DNA of 61,742 nucleotides from Planctomycetota bacterium (GTDB lineage Bacteria > Planctomycetota > Planctomycetia > Planctomycetales > Planctomycetaceae), in contig JAURQH010000053.1 in assembly GCA_030836185.1 (NCBI GenBank), positions 1 to 61,742 of the forward strand, read 5' to 3'. A program made the position numbers and the translations under genes. Below the pieces are notes generated by a model that saw only the letters and a program-made list of their open reading frames with translations, searched no databases and was not told the DNA's origin. Position 1 is the first letter of the stretch; every line of letters begins with the position of its first letter. Positions 44,421-53,031 of the stretch are shown in pieces.

Positions 44421-47036
44421 CTATTTCTTCGCTTGCACCTTTTCTTGCAGTGAATGCAATTTCTGGAGTGCTTCAAGTGGCGTCAATTGATTGATATCAA
44501 GCCCTTGCAATTCATCAACAACCGGATGGGGTTCGCCCCCGAAGAGAGAAAGTTGTCGATTTTGTTTGTGTGTCTCGCGAACGGGGACTTTAGGTTTGCC
44601 GCGCTCGTCGAGATGATCTTCTTCCAGCGACTCCAGGATAATGCCTGCGCGGTCGAGAACCTGTTGGGGCACACCTGCTAAGCGGGCAACATGAATTCCG
44701 TAACTTTTGTCGGCAGTTCCTTCCACAATTTTGTGCAGAAAAATCACATCAGATTCCTGCTCGCGAACGGCCACATTCCAGTTAGTTGCCTGTTTTAAGG
44801 TTTGTGTGAGTTCCGTCAGTTCATGATAATGTGTGGCAAATAAGGTGCGAGCCTTGATGACATCGTGTAGGTACTCGGTGACGGCCCAAGCCAGAGAGAT
44901 GCCATCGTAGGTACTCGTTCCGCGTCCAATTTCATCGAGAATGACCAGTGACCGATCTGTTGCCGCATTGAGGATGCGAGCGGTTTCGGTCATTTCTACC
45001 ATAAATGTTGAGTGGCCTTTCCCGAGTTCATCACTGGCTCCGACACGAGCAAATATACGATCAGCAATTCCAATACGAGCCTCACTGGCCGGAACATAAC
45101 TTCCCATTTGAGCAAGGATCGCGAGTAACGCAGATTGGCGGATGTATGTGCTTTTTCCCGCCATATTGGGACCAGTGATGATCTGCAAAAAACCTGTTTG
45201 TCCTCCTAGCCGGGTATCATTGGGGACAAATTCTCCCGCATCCAGAATATGATCCAGAACTGGGTGACGCCCCTCACGAATGTCGAGCGCTGAATCGACA
45301 GTCATTTGAGGACGACAATAACCTTTCTGATTGGCAAGATGAGCCAAGCCCATTAAAACGTCAGTGATGGCGAGAAGCTCGGCAGTGTTTTGAAGCCGTT
45401 CGACTTGTTCTGCCACACGCTCACTAAGCTCGTCGTACAATTGCTGTTCGAGCGTGATGGCTCGTTCTTCCGCCTGCAACACTTTCTCTTCGTATTCTTT
45501 CAGTTCCGGCGTGATGTACCGTTCCTGATTCTTCAGCGTCTGTTTACGGATAAAGTGATCGGGCACTTTACTTTGGTGAGCTGCAGTGACTTCCAGATAG
45601 TATCCAAAGACTTTATTGAAGCCGACCTTCAAATTCGGGATGCCGGTCGTTTCGGATTGCTCTGCCTGATAGGAGGCAATCCATTCTTTGCCGCCTTTGG
45701 AAAGTGTGCGAAATTCATCTAATTCTTCGTTCACTTTGCTGCGAATCATTCCACCGTCCGAAACAAGGAGTGGGGGATCATCGACAAGATTTTTGTCGAT
45801 GTCGGAACGAACATCTGCACACAGATCAAAGCGGGACTCAATCTCCTGAAGAAGAGCCGAAGATCGACCCGTCATTTTTGCTTTCAGAGCCGGAAGGATT
45901 GAAAGAGTCTTTGACAAAAAACTGAGATCTTTGGGTGAGACACGTCGCGTCGCACAACGAGCCGTCAGGCGTTGCAGGTCATATGCATCATCAAGAAGCT
46001 CGCGGACATCCTGCATCAAACTGAGATTGGTGATGATCTCGCCAACCGCATCGAGTCGTTGGTTGATCTGGTTTATGTCGGTCAGCGGGTTGGTTAACCA
46101 GTCTCCTAACAGCCGAGCCCCCATTGACGTGACTGTTTGGTCGATGACATCCAATAAGCTGTTGTCTCGCGTAGCCTCGCGAATGGTGGTTGTTAATTCG
46201 AGGCTTCTACGTGTTGCCTCATCGATAATTAAATTTTGTCCACGACGATAAGGGATAATACGAGTGATGTGAGATAACGAGGTTTTTTGAGTCTCCTGGA
46301 CATATTCCAACAACACACCGGCAGCCGTTGTGGCGGGAGATTCCTCGTCGATATCAAATCCTTCGAGGGTCGCTGCCTGAAAATGCTCTTTCAATGTTCT
46401 GCGACACTCATTGTGGGAGTAACACCAGGCAGGGCGTTCGGTGATGAGAGTGGAATTCGTTGAATATTCCGAACGACCAAGCAGGTCTTCCTTCATTTTT
46501 TCCGGGATCAAAAGCTCTGAAGGTGAGAGGCGTGCAAGTTCGTCAGCCAAATTCTCGGATCCGACCGAGGCGGCTTGAAACTTTCCGGTGGAGAGTTCCA
46601 GCCATGCCAAACCGAGTTGTTCTTTCCCGGGAGAAAGAGCGGCCAAAAGATTTTCGGACCGGGGATCAAGAAGCGAATCGTCGGTGAGGGTGCCGGGGGT
46701 GACAATTCGTGTCACTTCTCGTTTGACCAATCCTTTAGCTTGTTTCGGATCTTCGACTTGTTCACAGACCGCGGCACGTCGGCCCGCCCGGATTAACTTC
46801 TGCAGATAGTTTTCAAGGGAGTGATACGGGAAGCCTGCCATCGGAATGGGATTGTCTGATTTTTTGTCCCGGCTGGTTAACGTGAGACCCAGAATTTTAG
46901 CGGCGTCTTTCGCATCTTCGTTGAAGAGTTCGTAGAAGTCTCCCATCCGAAAGAGCAGGATCGTTCCCGGATTTTCCCCCTTGACTTCGAGATACCTCTC
47001 CATCATGGGGGTAAGTTTTTGAGCTTTCTTAGCCAT
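44421..47036 (-). CDS. mutS: DNA mismatch repair protein MutS
   Basis: 871 residues from ATG 47036; an open frame continues back to 47066 over the end of prs. Domains in order: mismatch-recognition domain with the GDFYELF motif (Phe and Glu contacting the mispair), connector, core, clamp, and the ATPase domain with Walker [26 protein letters not shown] and [10 protein letters not shown]. The C-terminus ends with a short helical stretch ([21 protein letters not shown]). MutS recognises mismatches in newly replicated DNA and recruits MutL. The gene follows prs on the same strand with a 26-base gap, so cotranscription is likely. No mutL is in the window. Confidence 0.97.
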   Translation of the reverse strand: MAKKAQKLTPMMERYLEVKGENPGTILLFRMGDFYELFNEDAKDAAKILGLTLTSRDKKSDNPIPMAGFPYHSLENYLQKLIRAGRRAAVCEQVEDPKQAKGLVKREVTRIVTPGTLTDDSLLDPRSENLLAALSPGKEQLGLAWLELSTGKFQAASVGSENLADELARLSPSELLIPEKMKEDLLGRSEYSTNSTLITERPAWCYSHNECRRTLKEHFQAATLEGFDIDEESPATTAAGVLLEYVQETQKTSLSHITRIIPYRRGQNLIIDEATRRSLELTTTIREATRDNSLLDVIDQTVTSMGARLLGDWLTNPLTDINQINQRLDAVGEIITNLSLMQDVRELLDDAYDLQRLTARCATRRVSPKDLSFLSKTLSILPALKAKMTGRSSALLQEIESRFDLCADVRSDIDKNLVDDPPLLVSDGGMIRSKVNEELDEFRTLSKGGKEWIASYQAEQSETTGIPNLKVGFNKVFGYYLEVTAAHQSKVPDHFIRKQTLKNQERYITPELKEYEEKVLQAEERAITLEQQLYDELSERVAEQVERLQNTAELLAITDVLMGLAHLANQKGYCRPQMTVDSALDIREGRHPVLDHILDAGEFVPNDTRLGGQTGFLQIITGPNMAGKSTYIRQSALLAILAQMGSYVPASEARIGIADRIFARVGASDELGKGHSTFMVEMTETARILNAATDRSLVILDEIGRGTSTYDGISLAWAVTEYLHDVIKARTLFATHYHELTELTQTLKQATNWNVAVREQESDVIFLHKIVEGTADKSYGIHVARLAGVPQQVLDRAGIILESLEEDHLDERGKPKVPVRETHKQNRQLSLFGGEPHPVVDELQGLDINQLTPLEALQKLHSLQEKVQAKK

Positions 47037-47062
47037 GGAATCCGTTCTGTAATCTGCTGGTC

Positions 47063-48070
47063 TCAATCGTCAGGAAATAACTCGCTCACGCTGGTGCGAT
47101 CATGGATTGAGCGAATTGCCCGAGCGAGCATCGAAGCGACTGAAATCACTTCAATGTTGGCCGGTGGGCGTTCTTGGCTGGTCTCTATTGTATCTGTGAC
47201 GAACAGTTTCTTGATCGGGCTATTTTCAATTTTTTCTGCTGAGCCTTTGGCGAGCACGCCGTGCGTGACAACTGCGAAGACATCCTTGGCTCCTCTGGAT
47301 TTCAGCAGGTTGGCCATACTAATCAGTGACCCACCTGTGATTGTGAAGTCATCAACCATGACGACATTCTTGCCTTTGACCTCTCCAATCACTTCCAGCA
47401 CTTCGGCGTTTTCAGAATGATCCTTGCGTTGCTTGTTTCCGATGACCACCGGGACTCCCAGTAAATTGGCATAGGCCGACGCTGATTTGGCAAACCCAAC
47501 ATCAGGGCTGCAAACAACCATGTCGGGAATATTCAGCTTGGCAATATGCTGGCAAATCATGTGACGGGCATACAGATGATCGACGGGTATCCCAAAAAAA
47601 CCTTGAATTTGTGGGGAGTGCAAATCCATCGTCAATACACGATCTGCGCCGGCAGCTTCAATTGCATCCGCACAAACTCGAGCGCGAATCGAAACGCGAG
47701 GTTCGTCTTTCTTGTCTCCTTTGGCGTAGGAGAAAAAAGGAATGACGGCAGTCACTTGTCCCGCAGAGGCTCTCTTCAGAGCATCGATCCAGAAGAGCAA
47801 CTCCACAAAGTTATCGTTGACCGGATAGTGGACGCCTTGAATGATGAATGTGTCTCGCCCGCGAACATTCTCACGAATTCTAACGAACACGTTTCCTTCA
47901 CTGAACACATGCGATTTACAGGGTGTCAGCGAAACTCCTAATTCACTCGCAATGTTTTGGGCGAGTAGCGGGTTTCCGGAGCCGGCGAGGATTGCCATGT
48001 CCCCTTGGGGAGCCTGAAACGAAAGAGGACGCGGCCCGGATTGCGAGGCAAGGGGATCTGGGGCTGACAT
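47063..48070 (-). CDS. prs: ribose-phosphate pyrophosphokinase
   Basis: 335 residues from ATG 48070 (an alternative TTG lies at 48124). It makes PRPP from ribose 5-phosphate and ATP. The N-terminal [15 protein letters not shown], the [22 protein letters not shown] flag region, [19 protein letters not shown], and [22 protein letters not shown] are diagnostic. The PRPP loop is altered: DDFTITGGS at about 240-248 where most enzymes have DDxxDT(A/G)GT. Asp to Ile there would be expected to affect ribose-phosphate binding. The gene is single-copy in this window and upstream of mutS. Confidence 0.92.
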   Translation of the reverse strand: MSAPDPLASQSGPRPLSFQAPQGDMAILAGSGNPLLAQNIASELGVSLTPCKSHVFSEGNVFVRIRENVRGRDTFIIQGVHYPVNDNFVELLFWIDALKRASAGQVTAVIPFFSYAKGDKKDEPRVSIRARVCADAIEAAGADRVLTMDLHSPQIQGFFGIPVDHLYARHMICQHIAKLNIPDMVVCSPDVGFAKSASAYANLLGVPVVIGNKQRKDHSENAEVLEVIGEVKGKNVVMVDDFTITGGSLISMANLLKSRGAKDVFAVVTHGVLAKGSAEKIENSPIKKLFVTDTIETSQERPPANIEVISVASMLARAIRSIHDRTSVSELFPDD

Positions 48071-48206
48071 TATAGTTTTACAGGCTTTCGGTTGAAAACA
48101 GTGCTTCAAATCGGTCGCAAACAAGTAAATGTCATCTTAACCGAACGCACATGGAGAACAAGCAGGCAGCCGCGATTCAATGGTCTCAGCCGCCAATTAC
48201 TGTTTC

Positions 48207-49394
48207 CTAGTTCCCTATTTTCCAAAGGTGCCCGTCGCTCCGTACGAAAATCGCCCCATCAGATGCGGCGGGTGTCGCCAGAATCTTCTCTCCAAAGTCG
48301 TAGTCGGAGATCAGCTTGCCTTCCTCCTTGGACACCTCCACCACTTGAGCCAGCCCGTTTTCACTAAAAAGGTAGACGTACTTTCCAGAGGCAATCGGAG
48401 AGGCACTGAAGGGACCAGACACTCGGAATTCCCACAGTTTGTCTCCGGTATCGGGTTCAGCCGCCGTAATGACGCTACCAACAGTCAGTAACATGCCGTT
48501 CGTCAGAATCGGGCTGGGAGTCGAAGGACGTAAACGCTTGACGTTCCACAATGCGTCGTCGTTCGGTTTGTTGAGATCAATGGCCGTTATGCCGTTGGAT
48601 GGGATATAGACAACCTCTCCGCTGACGAGACTCGAAGGGATCGTGGAAGCACCCGAGTCATATTTCCAAACGCTCTTGCCCGTTTTGGGTTCAATCGCGT
48701 CAATGCCTTTGGCGGATTGGAGCAGAACAAGTGGTTGTGGCTTCTCGACAATTGTGGGGGATGTCCAGTTTGCTTTTCGGGGGCGTTCCAGTTGCCAGCG
48801 TTCTGTGCCATCTTTGACGTTGAGGCCAAATGCGAATGAGTCGGCATCACTTTCTACTTGTACGATCAATGTCTCGTCAATCACGACTGGTGACGATGAC
48901 ATTCCCAAGGAGTTTGTGGCGTTCGGATAGTCATAGTTCATTCCTCTAAACCATCGTAATTTTCCATCGAGGTCAGTGCAGATGACATCATTGCTCGAGA
49001 AAGTAATGAAAATACGTTCGCCATCACTGCAGGGAGTGGGAGTCGCGTTGGACATTTTGGGGTGACTGACTGTGCGCCCGGTCGCCCAGAACTGACGTTC
49101 GAAAATTTGTGTTCCCGTTTGCTTATTGAAACACAACAAATGCAGACGATCTTGGTCGAATCCGCTACTCGCAGAAACATACACGCGATCCCCCACAACA
49201 ATCGGTGCAGACAATCCACGCCCCGGTAGATCGACCTCCCATTTGATCGTGTCGCCAGAAATGACATCGGGCAGGGGAGATGCCGAGACTCCCGAAATGT
49301 TATTCCCACGGAATTGACGCCAATCTTCCGCACGCAGATTTTGCGTGCAGTTCAAGGTTAAGGTGATAAGTAAGAAAGATCGTATATAGGACAT
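48207..49394 (-). CDS. secreted PQQ-like beta-propeller protein
   Basis: 395 residues from ATG 49394 with a signal peptide (MSYIRSFLLITLTLNCTQNLRA). The mature part starts DWRQFRGNNISG, the standard planctomycete PQQ-like opening, and contains blade signatures (LCFNKQTGTQIFERQFW, WQLERPRKANWTSP, IEPKTGKSVWKYDSG, AEPDTGDKLWEF). No dehydrogenase domain is joined, so enzymatic activity is uncertain; a scaffold or binding role is possible. It lies 66 bases downstream of the gene at 49461 on the same strand, probably one transcript. Paralogue of the protein at 1251-2534. Confidence 0.87.
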   Translation of the reverse strand: MSYIRSFLLITLTLNCTQNLRAEDWRQFRGNNISGVSASPLPDVISGDTIKWEVDLPGRGLSAPIVVGDRVYVSASSGFDQDRLHLLCFNKQTGTQIFERQFWATGRTVSHPKMSNATPTPCSDGERIFITFSSNDVICTDLDGKLRWFRGMNYDYPNATNSLGMSSSPVVIDETLIVQVESDADSFAFGLNVKDGTERWQLERPRKANWTSPTIVEKPQPLVLLQSAKGIDAIEPKTGKSVWKYDSGASTIPSSLVSGEVVYIPSNGITAIDLNKPNDDALWNVKRLRPSTPSPILTNGMLLTVGSVITAAEPDTGDKLWEFRVSGPFSASPIASGKYVYLFSENGLAQVVEVSKEEGKLISDYDFGEKILATPAASDGAIFVRSDGHLWKIGN

Positions 49395-49460
49395 TGCGAG
49401 AAACCATTTGTCTGAAGAAGTTGTCGAGTTCATGCCGCCGAGTGATACATTCGTGGAGAC

Positions 49461-50576
49461 CTACTTTGTTGGGTCAAATGGAGCTTTTGGCTGCAATCCT
49501 TGGCCCGATTTATCACACACGCGAAATTGCACTTCGTACTTTTGTGCCCAATCCTGTTCCTGCTCATTCTGAAGAATCTTGAAGAGGATTTTGTTGGCCC
49601 CTTTTTTCAAAGACACGGGAACACGATACTGATCCCATCGCATGCCGCGATGATATTCTTCCCGAGCGAAGACTAATTCGCCGTTCACCCAAAGTTTCCA
49701 GGCGTTTGCGGTCGCCATGCGGAAGAAGACATCCTGATCCTGTTCGCTCTCGTATTCTGAGTACAGATACATCACGGCACCTTTGTAAGGAGCAATCGAT
49801 TTCGCAATATCGACACTCCCCATCGGGTCGTCAGTCTCGATGGTCTGCCATTGAACATCTCCCTCCATACCTTCATAAGTTGCTGAGAAGTCGAGTTCCG
49901 TTTCTGGTGGATAGACAACATCGAAAGACTTCATATCTTTGTTGTCGAATGGTCCGATGGCTTTCCAGCGTGTGAGAAGTCCAAAATGTTCTTGCAGATC
50001 GACTTCCACATTAGATTTTTTCAACGTGTCTCGAATCTTGGTGACCTGGCTTTCGACCGACGCACCCTTCAACGCCTTCAGATAGGCATTTTTTTTCTCG
50101 TCACCGGAGAGTTCGTCTGCCTCCGTCAGAATTTTATCCACTGCCTGAAAACGAATCTCTGCACTACTGTCCGTGATCATGCCATCGAGCATTTGCTCGG
50201 CCTTTTCAGGAGAAGTCTTGTTGATAAGCTCAAAGACCATGGCTCGAGCCTTTTGATGATTGCTCTGATCTTTCAGATAGATCTCAAGTTCACTCATTGG
50301 CAGTTTGCCCTCTCCGTTGGTAACGATCACTTCAAACGCAGAGCGAAGGTAGTTAATCGCGAGTGGATTGGCTTCGTTAAAGCTCTTTAAGATCGCGGGC
50401 AAACTTGATTTGTCTGCGGTGCTCAGAGAATCGTAGGCGATTTGTGCTGCGAGATTGCCTTCAGCCCGATGATCCACTTTGAGGATTGTTTTCAAATCCT
50501 CTGAAATATCGGCTGAAGCGATTGGAAGGTAGATGGATGAGCCGATGAACAGAAATAATATGACTGGCCGCCGCAT
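49461..50576 (-). CDS. secreted protein with helical repeats and a C-terminal sugar-binding-like domain
   Basis: 371 residues from ATG 50576, preceded by GGAGAG, with a signal peptide (MRRPVILFLFIGSSIYLPIASA). About 180 helical residues (AIYDSL-type repeats: KILTEADELSGDEKKNAYLK, VESQVTKIRDTLKK) look like HEAT-like helices. The C-terminal 150 residues are beta-rich with LWVNGELVFAREEYHRGMRW and KGANKILFKILQNEQEQDW, the galactose-binding-like pattern seen in planctomycete surface proteins. Probably cotranscribed with the PQQ-like gene downstream. No enzymatic motif. Confidence 0.72.
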   Translation of the reverse strand: MRRPVILFLFIGSSIYLPIASADISEDLKTILKVDHRAEGNLAAQIAYDSLSTADKSSLPAILKSFNEANPLAINYLRSAFEVIVTNGEGKLPMSELEIYLKDQSNHQKARAMVFELINKTSPEKAEQMLDGMITDSSAEIRFQAVDKILTEADELSGDEKKNAYLKALKGASVESQVTKIRDTLKKSNVEVDLQEHFGLLTRWKAIGPFDNKDMKSFDVVYPPETELDFSATYEGMEGDVQWQTIETDDPMGSVDIAKSIAPYKGAVMYLYSEYESEQDQDVFFRMATANAWKLWVNGELVFAREEYHRGMRWDQYRVPVSLKKGANKILFKILQNEQEQDWAQKYEVQFRVCDKSGQGLQPKAPFDPTK

Positions 50577-50674
50577 GTTTTCTCTCCAGAGATTTTCTAA
50601 CGATGATTCTGAGATCATAAAGTAGCAAAATCATTCGCCAGACGATAATGAATTCATACTCTTGGAAGGTGGCT

Positions 50675-50731
50675 AAAAAGAAATCCCGGAATCAATCTAC
50701 CGGCGGGATGATAGACTGAACCGGGATTTCC
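50675..50731 (-). terminator. intrinsic terminator after the Tyr/Gly-rich peptide gene
   Basis: On the minus strand AAATCCCGG and CCGGGATTT close a long hairpin and are followed by TTTCTTTTT. It lies 40-90 bases downstream of the stop at 50767. Confidence 0.75.
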
Positions 50732-50766
50732 GTCATTCAGCACGCTTCTAAATGAGCATTCTGGAC

Positions 50767-51060
50767 TCAATATCGAAGTCCGAAACCGAAGTTTCGTCCT
50801 TGGATGTACACACCCGATCCACGATTGCCATAGCAATGGTTGTGGCCGTAATGCCCAAAGTTTCCGCGGTTACGGTAATACGAACCGTAATATGGGGTTG
50901 AGTATCGATAAGTCCGATAGCTTGATCGATAGGGTGAGGAATAGCCGTAATTGGAATATCCCCGTCCATAACCAGAACGGCAACCGCCAGCATTTGCAGT
51001 CTCGACGTTGGCTAACAATGTGATGGCTGCCAGTGACAGCCCGCAGATTAGGACCCGCAT
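50767..51060 (-). CDS. secreted Tyr/Gly/Arg-rich peptide, unknown function
   Basis: 97 residues with a signal peptide (MRVLICGLSLAAITLLANVETANA). The mature 73 residues are extremely biased: Tyr, Gly, Ser, Arg and Asn make up most of them (SNYGYSSPYRSSYRTYRYST, then GSYYRNRGNFGHYGHNHCYG). Two Cys and several His (GHYGHNHC) could bind metal or crosslink. Such low-complexity secreted peptides occur in surface layers and adhesive matrices, but no family is known to me. A terminator at 50675-50731 makes it monocistronic. Confidence 0.78.
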   Translation of the reverse strand: MRVLICGLSLAAITLLANVETANAGGCRSGYGRGYSNYGYSSPYRSSYRTYRYSTPYYGSYYRNRGNFGHYGHNHCYGNRGSGVYIQGRNFGFGLRY

Positions 51061-51244
51061 AGTAATTGTCTCCTTTCAAAGGTGGGAAAAAATGGTGGGT
51101 CTATCGGATGTCGTTGCAGATAAAATGCCAAGCGCGCTAACCAATCCTTAAATAATCTGTATGTTGTTACCAAGTATTGGTTTATCCCCTGCTGTTTAGG
51201 TTGATGGAAGCTTAATCAGATCAGCAACAGTGTGTCATAAGCAC

Positions 51245-51275
51245 AAAAGATGTTGTCGTTATGACAACATCTTTT
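51245..51275. terminator. perfect hairpin, possible bidirectional terminator
   Basis: AAAAGATGTTGTC (51245-51257) pairs perfectly with GACAACATCTTTT (51263-51275) around a GTTAT loop. With A-runs on the left and T-runs on the right it is a symmetric intrinsic terminator. It lies in the upstream region of both flanking genes, where no known gene needs it. Confidence 0.65.
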
Positions 51276-51402
51276 CATCCCAATGATATGTGGCAGAATA
51301 TTTCTCGAATTGTCTTCTTGGTGAATAAGCGATTAAAATCGATGATCCCTCGAGGTACGGCTCTGATATGTGTTGTTGCCTTACTGCTACATTGACGACA
51401 CC

Positions 51403-51498
51403 ATGACCTTACCTGGTCGCTACAGTCGAGAAGTGCCTTGTGATAAATGTCCTTCCAAAAAACACTGTCATCAACATGATAGAGGCCGTATATTGTGA
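51403..51498 (+). CDS. possible 31-residue Cys/His peptide
   Basis: ATG 51403 to TGA 51496-51498 encodes MTLPGRYSREVPCDKCPSKK followed by HCHQHDRGRIL. CxxC-x5-CHxH is a metal-binding-like arrangement. No Shine-Dalgarno site precedes the ATG and the stop lies within the palindrome at 51492-51517, so translation is uncertain. It may be a chance ORF or a leader peptide for the gene at 51572. Confidence 0.3.
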   Translation: MTLPGRYSREVPCDKCPSKKHCHQHDRGRIL

Positions 51499-51517
51499 TC
51501 AGTCAATTGATCACAAT
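51492..51517. promoter_or_regulatory. operator-like 26-base perfect palindrome
   Basis: ATTGTGATCA and TGATCACAAT flank a GTCAAT spacer, 55 bases before the start of the Gfo/Idh/MocA gene. The size and symmetry fit a dimeric transcription-factor site. The regulator is unknown; the spacing differs from the CRP consensus. Confidence 0.55.
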
Positions 51518-51571
51518 CTTGATTGATTTGATCGGTCCCTGTTCCCTTCGTTTCTAAACACGAGGATTTAT

Positions 51572-52963
51572 ATGAGTTCCACCACAAGACGCGATTTTTT
51601 GAAGTCGGGGACGGCTGCCGCAGCGGCTGCTTCGATGCCTTATTTCTTTACCGCAGAGTCAGCGCGCGCTGCTGCATTTCAGAGTCCCAATGAGCGTCCG
51701 GTTCTCGGCTGTATTGGCACGGGAAGCCGCTGGGGCGCAGTTGGTCCCAACGCAATGCAGTTTTCAGACTGTGTCGCAGTTTCTGATGTTGATGCCCTCC
51801 ATCTTGATGCTGGTCGAGACAGAGTGAAGGGAATCCAATCCAAAAAAGGCTTCGATGGCCATATCGCCATGTACGAAGACTATCGGGCTATTCTGGACCG
51901 TGATGATATTGATGTCGTCACAATTGTCACACCCGATCATTGGCACTCAAAAATCGCCATTGAAGCGATGCAGGCTGGTAAAGATGTCTATTGCGAAAAG
52001 CCACTGACTTTGACAATCATGGAAGGTAAACAGATCATCAAAGTCCTGGAAGAAACCAACCGAGTCTTTCAGGTGGGGACTCAGCAACGTAGTGAAATGG
52101 GACTCCGTTTCCTCGAAGCCGTCGCCATGGTTCGCGATGGGCGAATCGGGGAAGTGAAAAAAGTGACCTGTAACATCGGTCGTTCCCCTGTCTGTGAATC
52201 GATTCCCAAAGTTGATGTGCCACAAGGACTCAACTGGGATATGTGGCAAGGGCAAGTCGCCCCCAAAGATTTCCGACATCGTCCAAGTGGACGCTGGGGA
52301 AATTCTCGTTGTCATTATGAATTCCGCTGGTGGTACGAGTACTCAGGCGGGAAAATGACCGACTGGGGTGCACATCACGTTGATATCGCACAATGGGCGA
52401 TTGGCCAGAATGGTCCAGATCAAGGACCAGTCAGTGTCGAGGGAACGGCCAAGCATCCGATTGAAATGCAGAATGGATACGCGGTTGAAGATGACCGTTA
52501 CAACACCGCCGAACAGTTTGACATTCAAGTCATGTTCGGGAACGGCGTTGAAATGAACATCGTGAGTGACTCCTCTGATGGCAATGGTATTCTGTTTGAA
52601 GGAACCAAAGGCCGTTTCCATGTCAGTCGTGGTCGCACCAAAGGTGGTCCCGTTGAAGAATTGAAAAGCAATCCTCTTCCAGAGGGTGCCATTGCAGAAG
52701 TTTATGGTGGCAAAGACCCGGCCAAGAACAATGCTCACATGGCCAACTTTTTTGATTGCCTTGTGAGTCGGGAAAAACCGATCTCGGATGTTTGGAGCCA
52801 TCATCGTGCGATGACAACCTGTCATCTGGCAAATATTGCTATTCGTCTTGGTCAGAAGCTCGAATGGGATCCTGCCACTCAGCAGATCACCAATGATACC
52901 GAAGCCAACACCTGGCAATCACGCGAACAACGCAAAGGATACGAGATTAACGTCTCAGTCTGA
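51572..52963 (+). CDS. Tat-exported Gfo/Idh/MocA family oxidoreductase
   Basis: 463 residues with a twin-arginine signal at the start ([20 protein letters not shown], Arg6-Arg7). The Rossmann fold follows ([19 protein letters not shown], then VAVSDVD), with [10 protein letters not shown] and the family hallmark CEKPLTLT near residue 141, and C-terminal alpha/beta domain motifs ([27 protein letters not shown]). It should oxidise or interconvert a sugar in the periplasm with bound NAD(P). Regulation probably runs through the palindrome at 51492-51517. A perfect terminator follows at 52993-53031. Confidence 0.9.
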   Translation: MSSTTRRDFLKSGTAAAAAASMPYFFTAESARAAAFQSPNERPVLGCIGTGSRWGAVGPNAMQFSDCVAVSDVDALHLDAGRDRVKGIQSKKGFDGHIAMYEDYRAILDRDDIDVVTIVTPDHWHSKIAIEAMQAGKDVYCEKPLTLTIMEGKQIIKVLEETNRVFQVGTQQRSEMGLRFLEAVAMVRDGRIGEVKKVTCNIGRSPVCESIPKVDVPQGLNWDMWQGQVAPKDFRHRPSGRWGNSRCHYEFRWWYEYSGGKMTDWGAHHVDIAQWAIGQNGPDQGPVSVEGTAKHPIEMQNGYAVEDDRYNTAEQFDIQVMFGNGVEMNIVSDSSDGNGILFEGTKGRFHVSRGRTKGGPVEELKSNPLPEGAIAEVYGGKDPAKNNAHMANFFDCLVSREKPISDVWSHHRAMTTCHLANIAIRLGQKLEWDPATQQITNDTEANTWQSREQRKGYEINVSV

Positions 52964-52992
52964 ATGTTGTTGATTCCATTGATGAACGAATC

Positions 52993-53031
52993 GCGGACGG
53001 CTCTTACATTTGAGAGCCGTCCGCTTTTTTT
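52993..53031 (+). terminator. strong intrinsic terminator
   Basis: GCGGACGGCTCT (52993-53004) pairs perfectly with AGAGCCGTCCGC (53013-53024) and is followed by seven Ts (53025-53031). The T-run overlaps the TAA stop of the convergent Nramp-like gene, which ends at 53030. Confidence 0.92.

Larger units (their letters stand above)
51061..51571. other. 510-base structured intergenic region
   Basis: The gap divides the divergent Tyr/Gly-rich gene and the Gfo/Idh/MocA gene. It contains a perfect 13-base-stem terminator-like hairpin (51245-51275), a 31-codon Cys/His mini-ORF (51403-51498) and a 26-base perfect palindrome (51492-51517), all listed separately. The remaining sequence is AT-rich without a recognisable gene. 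Confidence 0.6.
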
